IMG/VR virus record: IMGVR_UViG_3300021168_000039
Location: 1-53,683 of that record
Direction: 5' to 3' (one strand)
Origin: a virus
Length of the DNA stretch: 53,683 nt
In this document: one piece after another, positions 44,679 through 53,494 of the stretch
Numbering within the stretch: position 1 is the stretch's first letter
Layout: every line of letters begins with the position of its first letter
Position numbers and translations under genes: made by a program
Notes under the pieces: model-generated
Told to the model about the DNA's origin: nothing
The model's database searches: none
Seen by the model: only the letters and a program-made list of their open reading frames with translations

Positions 44679-45179
44679 ATGTACACAACGAAATCTGGTA
44701 AGAAATTTGGTAGTAGTTTTGTCGGCAAAAAGAAGGACTCTATGTCCCCCGAGAATCGCACTATGGATACCAATGAGCCCAATAAGCCTATGGAACCTAA
44801 GGAAGAGCCCAGAACAGCAGAATCGGGCATGGCCAAGAAAACCTCAGCATACCCAGGACACGAAGTAGAGAACACAGCAGACACCAAGGCTGAGCCCGAA
44901 GGCGTAGACGCGGGAGCAGTAGCGGCCGAGCACGGCCCAGCAAATTCCGTCACTATCCATCACGACCACAAGGGTGGTAATCATCACGTTGTGAGTCGCC
45001 ATGCTGACGGACATATGCACAAAGGGGATTTTGGGAGTGCGCCGGACGCCCACAAAGCTGCAGCGCAGCTATCTGGAGAACAACACACCGAAAACGACAG
45101 CAAGCCAGCCAACGCTGAGCAATTGAGCGGTGACGACTTGTTTGGCAATGATGGATTCAAAGTTCCGCATCTCGGGTAA
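44679..45179 (+). CDS. His-rich phage protein, tandem paralogue 1
   Basis: 166 residues, CAGGAGAAATAA before the ATG. KKFGSSFVGKK near the start; then VTIHHDHKGGNHHVVSRHAD, GHMHKGDFGSAPDAHKAAAQ and LSGEQ. Shares KFGS-x-F-x-GK, HGPA, HDH-x-G, HVVS, DGH-x-H and GSA-x-x-AH with the next gene. Histidine clusters could bind metal. Found in the head-gene block; unknown role. Confidence 0.7.
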   Translation: MYTTKSGKKFGSSFVGKKKDSMSPENRTMDTNEPNKPMEPKEEPRTAESGMAKKTSAYPGHEVENTADTKAEPEGVDAGAVAAEHGPANSVTIHHDHKGGNHHVVSRHADGHMHKGDFGSAPDAHKAAAQLSGEQHTENDSKPANAEQLSGDDLFGNDGFKVPHLG

Positions 45180-45190
45180 AGGAAAACACA

Positions 45191-45595
45191 ATGGCATATC
45201 AATCAACAACCGATTCTTCCCGTAAGTTCGGCAGCGCGTTTAGAGGAAAAAGATTTGACGCGTACCATAATGGGGAGCAGCCTGAGGTTTCTGCAGAACC
45301 CAAAGAAGAGGGCTCTAGCGCAGCTGACGTAACTAAAGCCCATGGTCCGGCGCACACGATCCACATCGCGCACGATCATGAGGGCAAGAAGCACGTTGTC
45401 TCATCTGAACATGAAGACGGACACACACACGAAACGGAGCACGGCTCTGCAAAAGAGGCTCACGACTCCGCTGAGCAACTTTCTCTGGAAGCAGGCGGCG
45501 AAGAGCAGGCCTCTAACGTAAAGAAACGCACACACCCAGACCAGCAAGGCGCTGAATCTGAAGAGCGCGGATACGAGATGCCGGACTTGGCCTAA
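45191..45595 (+). CDS. His-rich phage protein, tandem paralogue 2
   Basis: 134 residues, AAGGAAAACACA before the ATG. RKFGSAFRGKRFDAY, KAHGPAHTIHIAHDHEGKKH, VVSSEHEDGHTHETEHGSAK and AHDSAEQLS parallel the preceding gene. Acidic C-terminus. A shorter second copy. Confidence 0.7.
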   Translation: MAYQSTTDSSRKFGSAFRGKRFDAYHNGEQPEVSAEPKEEGSSAADVTKAHGPAHTIHIAHDHEGKKHVVSSEHEDGHTHETEHGSAKEAHDSAEQLSLEAGGEEQASNVKKRTHPDQQGAESEERGYEMPDLA

Positions 45596-45604
45596 GGAGT
45601 AACT

Positions 45605-45760
45605 ATGCCGTTTGCCTCGAAAGCGCAGCAACGCTTTCTGTACGCCAACCCTGAGAAAGTAGGCGGAAAGAAAAAGCTGGCAGAGTGGTCCAGCGCTACT
45701 AATTTTAAAACTCTGCCAGAGAAGAAGAAGAAATTTTCTTATGCCAAGAAGGGGGAATAA
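45605..45760 (+). CDS. DUF3008-like small basic protein
   Basis: 51 residues, AAGGAGTAACT before the ATG. PFASKAQQRFLYANPEKVGG, KKKLAEWSSATNFKTLPEK matches the small DUF3008-type phage protein. Very basic. Function unknown. Confidence 0.75.
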   Translation: MPFASKAQQRFLYANPEKVGGKKKLAEWSSATNFKTLPEKKKKFSYAKKGE

Positions 45761-45761
45761 T

Positions 45762-46028
45762 ATGCCCCTAGGTATTGGTAGGGAAAAACCCAAGCTTGTA
45801 CAGATCAACTCTGCAGCAATCCATGGTGAGCCTGGAACTGGTTATGAAGGACCAAAAGACGGCCCCTTTTCATGTAGCACATGCGAGTACTTTAAAACCC
45901 AAGATAACTCGTGTGGACAAAAAGATTTCATGGAAAAATCCAAACGTCCTAAGACATCAGAGGGTAGAGTTAAAGTAGAAGCCGAAGGATGCTGCATTTA
46001 TCACGAGGCTATAGAAAAGGAAAAATAA
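45762..46028 (+). CDS. Small Cys-rich phage protein
   Basis: 88 residues from the ATG at 45762 (GGGGGAATAAT). GPFSCSTCEYFKTQDNSCGQ and EAEGCCIYHEAIE give five to six cysteines plus His, a likely zinc or Fe-S site. Conserved just upstream of portal genes in related phages from memory; unknown role. Confidence 0.65.
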   Translation: MPLGIGREKPKLVQINSAAIHGEPGTGYEGPKDGPFSCSTCEYFKTQDNSCGQKDFMEKSKRPKTSEGRVKVEAEGCCIYHEAIEKEK

Positions 46029-46029
46029 C

Positions 46030-48687
46030 ATGGCAGACCAAGGACCCGGGCAGGACGTAAACACCATGACTACCAATGCTCCGTCAATGCCCATGCCATA
46101 CGTAAAACCTGAGTCTCCTAATGATAGCCCATTAGGTGTCTATGCCCCGTTTCCTCATTCTTCCGAGCCTTTCGCAGACTTAACAGAAGATGCTCAGGGC
46201 GTACTTATGCAGCTGGACATCATCGCCACAAAGACAGACGTTGCAGCGCGTAGGTTCGAAGTCGAACAAACTTGGGAAGCTTTGCACTTTGATAGAGGTT
46301 ATCAGCATCTACTGAGAGGAAAGCAGGGTGGATGGATTCTTCCTGGACAGGCTTCAGGGTTTGGACCCAATTCTCAAAAGAACAACAACACCATCTATGA
46401 CACGAATGTGTACGGATCAAAAGGAGACATCATTGTATCCGCACTTGCTCGTGAAGTCCCCAAGGTAGAGTTCTTTCCCGCCAACCCAGAGTACGGGCCG
46501 GACATAGTTGCGGCAGAAGAAGCAGACAAGTTCAAAGAGATTTGGTCGCGTAACAATAATTTACATGCATTGTTGACCGACTGCGCTCGTATCTTCTGGA
46601 ATGAAGACCGAGTGTTAGCGTGGACGCGCTATGAGCTTAATGGCCAGTTGTACGGGTTTGATGGAGACGACGGAGACACTGCACCAGTCACTGCCGAAGA
46701 TATTCTCAATCCTCCAGAAGATGCACCCACAGGCCAAGAAGGCCTAGACTCCTTCTTAGAACAGACAGAATCTCCCACGGAGACTGAAGAGGACGAGGAG
46801 CAAGAAGAAACCACAGAAGCCCCTGAGCCTGCTAAGAAACCCAGAGGAAGAGAAGTCACTACCTTGCATGGAAAGTTGGATCACAAGGTACCCATCGCAG
46901 TAGACAACATCAAAGACATGCAATTCGTGCAGCTCTATGAGGACCTAGACGTTGCCATTGTAAAAGCTAAGTTCCCGTGGATTGCCGATAAAATTAGGAC
47001 TGGCTCAGACGGAAACACAGAAGTTGAATTGGACAGGATTGCCCGAGAGAACACTAGGCAAGCTGTGCTTGGAGCGTACGTAACTGGAGATTCCCTACAA
47101 CGTCATACGGTTGTAAAGTATACGTGGTTTCGTCCTTCAATGTTCATGGACGAAAAAGTAAACGACGCAGTCCGCGCAGAACTCCTTGAAAAGTTTCCTA
47201 ATGGAGCTTTGTTAGTAAAGGCCGGAGCTAACTATGCATTCTCTAGAAACGAGAGCATGGATGCCCATCTAGCAATAGCCCATCCGTTCACAGGCAAAGG
47301 ACAAAATCGCAGAGCATTAGGTAGTTCCTTAATTTCTATTCAGAAAAGAATTAATGACTGGGTGGATCTGCAGGATGACTTCTTCAAACGTACCGTTCCT
47401 AAGAAGTGGATGAATGCTGACGCGTTTGATCTACAAGTTCTTAAGAGCGAGAACAATGTCCCTGGTAGCACTGGATCATTTCTACCTCAACCTGGGCTTA
47501 CAACCATGGATCAGTACATCATGGTCGAGCCTACTCCTCAGCCGCAAGCGTCTCTAGCTGATTTTATCAAATGGTTCATTACTAATCTTTCAGAAGAGAT
47601 TAGTGGCGCACTGCCATCATTGTTTGGCGCGGCGACTGGTGAGAATACAGTAGGTAATGCACAGATACAGAGGGACCAAGCACTGCAGCGTATAGGGTGT
47701 CCTTGGAACAATATCCAGGCACTCTTTGCAGAGTGCGCAAGACAAGCAGTTGGTTGCGCGGCAGATTGCCGAGAAGGCAAACAGATTTCACAAACGTTCA
47801 AAGGTATTGGACGTATTTCGGTAAACACGAGCAATTTGTCAGGCAATGTTCTTTGCTACCCAGAAAGTGATCCGTCATTCCCCGAGAGTTCTGCTCAAAG
47901 GGAAGCCAAGCTTACAGGCTTAGTAGACACAAGCAATGCTAATCCATCATTAGCAGCGTGGATATTCTCTCCCGAGAATCTTCCTGTGTTGCAAGACGGT
48001 TTGCGTTTGAAAGGTTTCAAAGTCACTGGCGCAACTTCTATTACGAAACAGAAGTCGGAGTTTGAGTTGCTCTTGAGATCCGGCCCTATGCCGAATCCTC
48101 AGCTCCTTAAAATACAGCAGACACTTGCACAAGCCGCTGATGAAATGGGACCCAAGGTTGCTCAAGGAATACCTGCTGATCCCAAAGAAATAGCCATGGT
48201 TCAGCAGTTACAACAGCAACAGACCACGCTTCCCCCAATGGTCAGCACTGTCCCGGTCGCACAGGACGAAAGTGAACTGCATACATTAGAAGCTTCGGCA
48301 TGTTTAAGCTGGATGAACAGCTCAGAGGGCCAGAAATTCAAATGGGGTACTCCTCAACAGCGTGCAGCGTTCGCCAACGTACATTTGCATTGGACAGAGC
48401 ATGTAGCTATGGCTAAGAAAATTGCCGCAGCTAATGCACCACCGGATAAACCACCTTCCGAGAGCATAAGCGTTGATGTTTCTAAGATGCCAGCCGCAGT
48501 AGCGGTTCAGGCTCTTGCTAAAATGAGCATCAATGCAACGCCTGCAGATTTTGCTCAGCATAATCAGGAACAACTACAGCAGGCCGTTCAGAAAAAAGCA
48601 ATCCCTGAGGCATTGAAGGGGGAGAAACCGCAATCCCAGGCACCTCCCGGGCAACCCCAGGGTCAACCCAGACAGTTGAGACGTTAA
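46030..48687 (+). CDS. Portal protein
   Basis: 885 residues, large for the family. The sequence RFEVEQTWEALHFDRGYQHL, NNNTIYDTNVYGSKGDIIVS, AHPFTGKGQNRRALGSSLIS and QKRINDWVDLQDDFFKRTVP, its place between TerL and scaffold/capsid, and its size support a portal. It forms the dodecameric DNA entry ring. An acidic low-complexity stretch lies at about 215-285 (ETEEDEEQEETTEAPEPAKK) and a Gln/Pro-rich tail at the end. Confidence 0.85.
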   Translation: MADQGPGQDVNTMTTNAPSMPMPYVKPESPNDSPLGVYAPFPHSSEPFADLTEDAQGVLMQLDIIATKTDVAARRFEVEQTWEALHFDRGYQHLLRGKQGGWILPGQASGFGPNSQKNNNTIYDTNVYGSKGDIIVSALAREVPKVEFFPANPEYGPDIVAAEEADKFKEIWSRNNNLHALLTDCARIFWNEDRVLAWTRYELNGQLYGFDGDDGDTAPVTAEDILNPPEDAPTGQEGLDSFLEQTESPTETEEDEEQEETTEAPEPAKKPRGREVTTLHGKLDHKVPIAVDNIKDMQFVQLYEDLDVAIVKAKFPWIADKIRTGSDGNTEVELDRIARENTRQAVLGAYVTGDSLQRHTVVKYTWFRPSMFMDEKVNDAVRAELLEKFPNGALLVKAGANYAFSRNESMDAHLAIAHPFTGKGQNRRALGSSLISIQKRINDWVDLQDDFFKRTVPKKWMNADAFDLQVLKSENNVPGSTGSFLPQPGLTTMDQYIMVEPTPQPQASLADFIKWFITNLSEEISGALPSLFGAATGENTVGNAQIQRDQALQRIGCPWNNIQALFAECARQAVGCAADCREGKQISQTFKGIGRISVNTSNLSGNVLCYPESDPSFPESSAQREAKLTGLVDTSNANPSLAAWIFSPENLPVLQDGLRLKGFKVTGATSITKQKSEFELLLRSGPMPNPQLLKIQQTLAQAADEMGPKVAQGIPADPKEIAMVQQLQQQQTTLPPMVSTVPVAQDESELHTLEASACLSWMNSSEGQKFKWGTPQQRAAFANVHLHWTEHVAMAKKIAAANAPPDKPPSESISVDVSKMPAAVAVQALAKMSINATPADFAQHNQEQLQQAVQKKAIPEALKGEKPQSQAPPGQPQGQPRQLRR

Positions 48688-48751
48688 TCTTTTCATCAAA
48701 ACACCCTTTTTCGGGGAGTTTGGGTGAACAAAATAACACAAAGGAGCCATG

Positions 48752-49375
48752 ATGGCTGACAAAAAGCTAATTGCGATTCTACAGCGTCATGGCTCAACTA
48801 CTCTCAACGAAGATAACAAGTACCGTGGCCGAATGGACCCTCCGTTAGATGAAAAAGGTGTTAAGCAAGCCGAGAAAGCTGCCAAAGACCTAAAGAATGA
48901 AGGCATGGAAGTGAAGAGAGTAGTAGCTTCTCCCATGCTTAGAGCTGTGCAAACCGCTGATGAGATTGCAACAGTTTTTGGCTTGGAAGTAGAGCAAGAA
49001 CGCTCATTGATTTCTTGGAATTTGGGTGTGATCTCTGGTAAGGACAGAGATGAATGGGAAGACATACTTAATCTTTTTGTAGATAACCCAAAATTAGTAC
49101 CTCCCGAAGGAGAACCCTTAGACGATCTGGAGCAAAGACTATTCGAGTACTTTGACAAAGAATTAAAAAAAGACAAACTAGCCGTGTACTGCACGCACAA
49201 CAGCAACATTGTTACTGTAGAAACACTGATAGCAGGGAAAACAGCGGGAAGACCAGAATCCTCAGAAGTATCGGTAGAGCCCGGGGGAGCCATGGGAATA
49301 TACGTAGACTCAGAAGGAAATTACAGCACCGAAGTTCTTTTTGGTGCTGAAAAAGCAGCGACCTTCGGGTCGTAG
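48752..49375 (+). CDS. Histidine phosphatase (phosphoglycerate mutase-like)
   Basis: 207 residues from the second of two adjacent ATGs, which has better spacing to AAGGAG. LIAILQRHGSTT carries RHG (R12-G14); RGRMDPPLDEKGVKQAEKAA, VVASPMLRAVQTADEIA and YCTHNSNIVTVE (second His) complete the active site. Phosphohydrolases of this branch act on small phosphates or phosphoproteins. Placement between portal and scaffold is unusual and suggests a moron in the head operon. Confidence 0.85.
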   Translation: MADKKLIAILQRHGSTTLNEDNKYRGRMDPPLDEKGVKQAEKAAKDLKNEGMEVKRVVASPMLRAVQTADEIATVFGLEVEQERSLISWNLGVISGKDRDEWEDILNLFVDNPKLVPPEGEPLDDLEQRLFEYFDKELKKDKLAVYCTHNSNIVTVETLIAGKTAGRPESSEVSVEPGGAMGIYVDSEGNYSTEVLFGAEKAATFGS

Positions 49376-49402
49376 GCACTCAGAAAGACTCAAGGAGACA
49401 AA

Positions 49403-50824
49403 ATGTCAGAATCAGTAATTGACTTTGCAGGTTTAGACACGGCAGTTGCCGATGCGCCTGTAGTGGACTCAGCAGTAGTTGACACACCTGAAATAGATGC
49501 AGCAGCAGAAACCCCAGAAGTCGGAGCAGAAACTACAGAAAAGCCTGCAGAAAAAGCTAAACAGCAATACAATAGTGACGGAACACCCAAGGAAGCAGCA
49601 GCGAAGGTAGAAGATCTTCCGGGTACCGATAAGACTCCTCAGGAAATCCGCAAAGCCCTCAAGGCTTTTCGTGATCAGGACCCCGTTGCCAACGGTAACG
49701 CAGTAAAGCAGCTGCATGGTGCGTTTGAACGCTGGGAAGCTGCTAAGGCCATCTACCCAGGCGGCGTAAAAGAGATGCAACAGGCGAAGGAATTCGCAGA
49801 TCTCGTAGGTGGGGCCGAGGGATATGAGAAACTGACCAACACCGTGCACGCTGCAGAAGCCAGTGACACTCAACTCTACTCTGGAGACCCTCAGCTCATC
49901 CAAAATATCGTTGAGGACCTGAAATCCAACGGAAAATTGGACGCACTTGGCAAACTTGCCCCGTCATTCTTGGACGCAGTGAAAGCCCACGATGAAAAGG
50001 GTTATTATGCCGCGTTTGCTCCTCATTTCTTCGAGGGACTGGAGACTGCCAACCTGCCGGGAGCCATTAACGGCCTTGCTAAGGCACTTTCTGACCCAGA
50101 TCCAGCAAAAGCCTTGGCCGCAGCTAAGGAAATCTCAGAAGATCTCAAAACATGGTACAAAGACCTTGGCGACAAGAACAAAAAGACCAAGGATGCCGTG
50201 GTTTCCCCCGAGCGCAAGGCTTTGGACGCTGAACGCGCTGCTTTCATGAAGGAACAGGAGACTTTCAAGACAAATCAGTCTGAAGAGTTCAAAAACAGCG
50301 TTGCTAAGTCCTGCGAGAGCGTAAATAACAAATCTCTCGGCGCAGAGCTTGGAACATTCTTGAAAATGCCGTTTTTCAAAGGTTTCGGACGTGAAAACCT
50401 GATTCCTCTTGGCAATACGATCAAATCTAACCTGTACGCAACGCTAAAAGCGGACAATGCTTATCAGGCACAGATGAAATCCATGTGGGCAGCTAAACAG
50501 CCTGATCGAGCCAAGATCGAAGAGTACCACAAGGCTCGCGTGCAGTCTATTTCTGCAGACATCGTGCGTGACACCGTCCAGAAGATGTATCCCGGCTATG
50601 CAAAGGGTGGAGCCGCAGCTGGCCGCGTGGCCGCTGCTACCGAGAAGAAGGTTGCGGCAGCAAAGATAGAAGATACGGCCGCAGCTTCTGGTAAGCCTGT
50701 GTATGTTGCGACCAAGCCGAAGTGGGAAGCCATTGATTGGGACAAAGATCCTAAGCAGCTTCTATACATCACTGGAAAAGCTTGGCTTAAAGGTACGAAT
50801 AAGCTAGTCACTTGGCGTAAGTAA
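49403..50824 (+). CDS. Putative scaffolding protein
   Basis: 473 residues. Ala/Asp/Pro/Thr-rich N-terminus, long helical middle (DPAKALAAAKEISEDLKTWY, AERAAFMKEQETFKTN) and basic C-terminus. Composition and position between portal and the probable major capsid gene are those of a head scaffold. A fused protease is not evident. Confidence 0.65.
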   Translation: MSESVIDFAGLDTAVADAPVVDSAVVDTPEIDAAAETPEVGAETTEKPAEKAKQQYNSDGTPKEAAAKVEDLPGTDKTPQEIRKALKAFRDQDPVANGNAVKQLHGAFERWEAAKAIYPGGVKEMQQAKEFADLVGGAEGYEKLTNTVHAAEASDTQLYSGDPQLIQNIVEDLKSNGKLDALGKLAPSFLDAVKAHDEKGYYAAFAPHFFEGLETANLPGAINGLAKALSDPDPAKALAAAKEISEDLKTWYKDLGDKNKKTKDAVVSPERKALDAERAAFMKEQETFKTNQSEEFKNSVAKSCESVNNKSLGAELGTFLKMPFFKGFGRENLIPLGNTIKSNLYATLKADNAYQAQMKSMWAAKQPDRAKIEEYHKARVQSISADIVRDTVQKMYPGYAKGGAAAGRVAAATEKKVAAAKIEDTAAASGKPVYVATKPKWEAIDWDKDPKQLLYITGKAWLKGTNKLVTWRK

Positions 50825-50864
50825 CTCCACAACGTCCTAACTCTGGCCAAAGAAAGATCCCCCA

Positions 50865-51944
50865 ATGAAGAGAACAGACGTACGCTTAGCACTTTTTTTC
50901 AAGGACTTTGCTTCATGGTGTCGCACCAGCTGCGTGGGTTTGCACGTAGCTGGATTTGCCACAAGGAAAGTTCTAGAACGCCACGGATTCGAGACTGAGA
51001 CCTATCCGGTTCGGCACAACATAGATGTAGTGAACGCCATAGACAGATACAACGAGACGCACAGAAAACGTCTTACCCATGTGGTAATTTCAGCCCCTTG
51101 GCTTAGTGTGCACGATCTTAAAAGTCTTCTCTATGGTTTCCCAGAAATACAATTTGTGATTTTGTCTCATTCTAACGTTGGATTTCTCCAAGCAGACCCC
51201 CGGGGAGTCCATCTTCTCAGAGAGTACCATAAACTCGCCCAGTGTTTCACGAATTTCAAGGTTGGAGGAAACTCTAAGAAGTTTGTGGAGTGGATGGAAA
51301 AAGTTTACGGAGACGAAGTATTGCTCCTACCAAACTTGTACCCAGATGACGACCCAGTTCTACAATGTCCATGGTCACTTCAAGAAATATCAAAAACAAG
51401 TTCTTGGCCATTAAAAATTGGAGTGTTTGGTGCTACTCGTTCCGAGAAAAACTTCATGACAGCTGCCGCAGCAGTTGTGGCAATACAGGCAGAGTTGAAC
51501 ATGCCCGTAGAGTTGCACATGTCGGCAGGAGGCGAAGGAGAACTAGGTACTACATCTGCAGCCATTGACCAAATGTGCGCTGGGAAAGTGCCTGTGATTC
51601 GTCACCCATGGTGCTATTGGGATAAATTCATACGCATCGTTTCATCTATGCATTTGATGATTCAAGTCTCTTACACAGAATCATTCAACATGATAACGGC
51701 CGATGGAATATCCGTAGGAGTTCCCTCAGTAGTGTCTCCAGCAATTTACTGGGCACCCCCAAGCTGGAAAGCAGATCCTGACAACGCTATGAACGTAGCT
51801 AATGTCGGCCTGAAGCTGTTGACAGACTGTGAAGACCGTGCAGAAGGCTTGGAATATCTCAGAGCGCACAATGAAGACAGCCTAGAGTACTGGGAAAGAT
51901 TCCTTCTAGGCGAAAAAGAAAAGACTTGGTGGAAAATTTGGTAA
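50865..51944 (+). CDS. GT-B type glycosyltransferase
   Basis: 359 residues. GLHVAGFATRKVLERHGFET, then HVVISAPWLSVHDLKSLLYG, later LKIGVFGATRSEKNFMTAAA and VSYTESFNMITADGISVGVP: two Rossmann domains with a C-terminal E-x7-E-like SYTESFNMITAD sugar-nucleotide motif of GT4-like enzymes. Substrate unknown; it could decorate virion proteins or the cell surface. Insertion between scaffold and capsid is atypical. Confidence 0.8.
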   Translation: MKRTDVRLALFFKDFASWCRTSCVGLHVAGFATRKVLERHGFETETYPVRHNIDVVNAIDRYNETHRKRLTHVVISAPWLSVHDLKSLLYGFPEIQFVILSHSNVGFLQADPRGVHLLREYHKLAQCFTNFKVGGNSKKFVEWMEKVYGDEVLLLPNLYPDDDPVLQCPWSLQEISKTSSWPLKIGVFGATRSEKNFMTAAAAVVAIQAELNMPVELHMSAGGEGELGTTSAAIDQMCAGKVPVIRHPWCYWDKFIRIVSSMHLMIQVSYTESFNMITADGISVGVPSVVSPAIYWAPPSWKADPDNAMNVANVGLKLLTDCEDRAEGLEYLRAHNEDSLEYWERFLLGEKEKTWWKIW

Positions 51945-51956
51945 AAGCTTAAAAAT

Positions 51957-52009
51957 CTAAGGACTTAGCGGTCCTTAGCTAGAGTTGGGAGCAGCCTGAT
52001 ACTGCTCCC
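51957..52009 (+). repeat. Two intergenic hairpins
   Basis: CTAAGGAC-TTAGCG-GTCCTTAG (51957-51978) and GGGAGCAG/CTGCTCCC (51987-51994, 52002-52009). Both are 8-bp perfect stems without a U-tract. They fill the gap before the homing endonuclease and may be processing or read-through attenuating elements. Confidence 0.75.
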
Positions 52010-52034
52010 TTCTCGACCTTATCAGGAGGAAGAA

Positions 52035-52565
52035 ATGTATTACACGTATTTGTACCTACGATCTGACGGTACTCCCTATTATGTAGGCAAAGGAGAAGGG
52101 CGTAGAGTTTTTAAAAAAGAGAAGAACCACTATCCCCCAAAAGACCGAAGCAGAATTGTTATTCAATATTGGTCGGATGAGGCAACCGCCCTTGCTTACG
52201 AGATTTATCAGATTTATTTCTGGGGGCGTATAGATTTGGGCACAGGGTGCCTTAGAAACCTTAGTGATGGAGGAGAGAAGCCTCCAAACCACAAAGGAAT
52301 ACCTAAACCAGAAGGCTTTTCTGAGAAGTTAAGAAAAGCAAATCTTGGAAAAAAGAGCACAGAAGAATCTAAGAGGAAAAATAGAGAAGCTCATCTAGGA
52401 AAAGTAGTTTCTGAGGAAACTAAAAAGAAGATGAGAGCGTCTCACAATGCTAGACCAAAACCCCCTTGGAAACATGGAACTGAAAACTGCTATAACCGCC
52501 ACGGCTGTCGTTGTGAGTTGTGCAGGAAATGTCGAAGCAATCGTTGGACAAAAAATAAGAGATAA
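52035..52565 (+). CDS. GIY-YIG homing endonuclease with NUMOD3 repeats
   Basis: 176 residues, CAGGAGGAAGAA before the ATG. YYTYLYLRSDGTPYYVGKGE is the GIY-YIG core (Y-x-Y-L ... YYVGKG); GFSEKLRKANLGKK and VSEETKKKMRASHNARPKPP are NUMOD3-type DNA-binding repeats; C-terminal CRCELCRKCRSNRWTK is Cys/basic. SegB/Seg-like free-standing endonuclease that probably spreads by cutting uninvaded genomes near the capsid gene. Confidence 0.85.
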   Translation: MYYTYLYLRSDGTPYYVGKGEGRRVFKKEKNHYPPKDRSRIVIQYWSDEATALAYEIYQIYFWGRIDLGTGCLRNLSDGGEKPPNHKGIPKPEGFSEKLRKANLGKKSTEESKRKNREAHLGKVVSEETKKKMRASHNARPKPPWKHGTENCYNRHGCRCELCRKCRSNRWTKNKR

Positions 52566-52583
52566 AACAGGAGAAATAATACA

Positions 52584-52850
52584 ATGGCAAATTCTGGAAT
52601 AACGCGCAACGGAAAGCCCGTTCAGGTTGGGGATCAGGTCAGCATTGTTGGCGTGGTCACCGCAGTTACAGGCACCGGAGAAGCGGCAAATCTCACGGTT
52701 CTGTGTTCGGGAGCACTTACTGGCCCAGGCATCTCAGGGACCCCAGGTGGAGTTTATTCGTACTCCATTGGAGTGCCCCTTGGTGGCGGCACCAATCCCC
52801 CAGCGACTGGCGTGTACGCAGCTGACGTAGCTGCATCTCAGTCTCTGTAA
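52584..52850 (+). CDS. Small Gly/Thr-rich protein, possible head decoration
   Basis: 88 residues, CAGGAGAAATAATACA before the ATG. Reads as short beta strands (KPVQVGDQVSIVGVVTAVTG) and a Gly-Pro-rich centre (GPGISGTPGGVYSYSIGVP). Position before the capsid gene suggests a structural or decoration protein. No homologue recognised. Confidence 0.5.
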   Translation: MANSGITRNGKPVQVGDQVSIVGVVTAVTGTGEAANLTVLCSGALTGPGISGTPGGVYSYSIGVPLGGGTNPPATGVYAADVAASQSL

Positions 52851-52946
52851 AAAGAATGATAACAGGGTCAGAGAAAGAAAGGACCTGAAGGGACGTGCGA
52901 ACCGTCCCACACTTTACGGACCACAATTCAAAACAGGAGGTGACCC

Positions 52947-52964
52947 ATGACGATTACACTCTAA
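52947..52964 (+). CDS. Five-codon mini-ORF
   Basis: ATG-ACG-ATT-ACA-CTC-TAA (Met-Thr-Ile-Thr-Leu) has a strong CAGGAGGTGACCC site upstream, and its stop abuts the AAGGAGG of the next gene. It looks like a translated leader that couples or gates expression of the basic protein at 52977. Confidence 0.45.
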   Translation: MTITL

Positions 52965-52976
52965 GGAGGTATTCTC

Positions 52977-53156
52977 ATGCGTACACCAGAAGAAAAACTG
53001 GCGACCAAGCTGCGCAAAGCTGCAGAGCGCGAGGCTCACCGTGCAAAAGTTTTTGCACTGTACCCTGCGTCTGTTCGCTATGCCAAAGCGAAGTTCAAAA
53101 AAGGTCGTAAGAATCAAAAACCCAAACACGTCAAAATTCACCTTGGCGTTCAGTAA
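52977..53156 (+). CDS. 59-residue basic protein
   Basis: TAAGGAGGTATTCTC precedes the ATG. TPEEKLATKLRKAAEREAHR then a strongly basic end (KKGRKNQKPKHVKIHLG). Possibly DNA or RNA binding or a small capsid-associated protein. Unknown. Confidence 0.65.
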   Translation: MRTPEEKLATKLRKAAEREAHRAKVFALYPASVRYAKAKFKKGRKNQKPKHVKIHLGVQ

Positions 53157-53494
53157 TCGAAGTGGGTGCAGTCCGGCGCAGACAATGCATAACCGTACTG
53201 AATAACATCCACGCTGGCACCTACGCCTATCGTAGGACGGAGCGCAGTTGTGGCTCCGCAGTAGGTAACTAGACATATGGTGTTTGAAAGTTCCTGAAAC
53301 CATAATAGACGGAACTGTTACCTACTACGGAGCTACATCTAGAACTCTCGCACCAACTTCCCGAATCGCTCTCGAAGAGCCATAATCTCGACACGGAATG
53401 AGGTACGAAAAAGTAACGACTCAGCGACAGCCCAGTTGGCCCTTTAGAAAGGTCTGCTACGTGGGACTATCGTAGTAACAGAAGGTAAATCTTT
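53157..53494 (+). promoter_or_regulatory. Structured 340-nt leader of the capsid gene
   Basis: No gene. Hairpins CCTACG/CGTAGG (53220-53225, 53231-53236) and CGGAGC/GCTCCG (53238-53243, 53253-53258), then the stem AGTAGGTAAC/GTTACCTACT (53260-53269, 53317-53326). Enclosed in it, ATGG-TTT/AAA-CCAT is crossed by AGTTCC/GGAACT (53289-53294, 53311-53316), a pseudoknot. Probably controls capsid mRNA stability or translation. Confidence 0.5.

Noticed and set aside
53157-53494. Group I intron in front of the capsid gene
   Set aside because: A homing endonuclease is nearby, but conserved P7/P3 core words are not found and the helices form a compact pseudoknot of another type.
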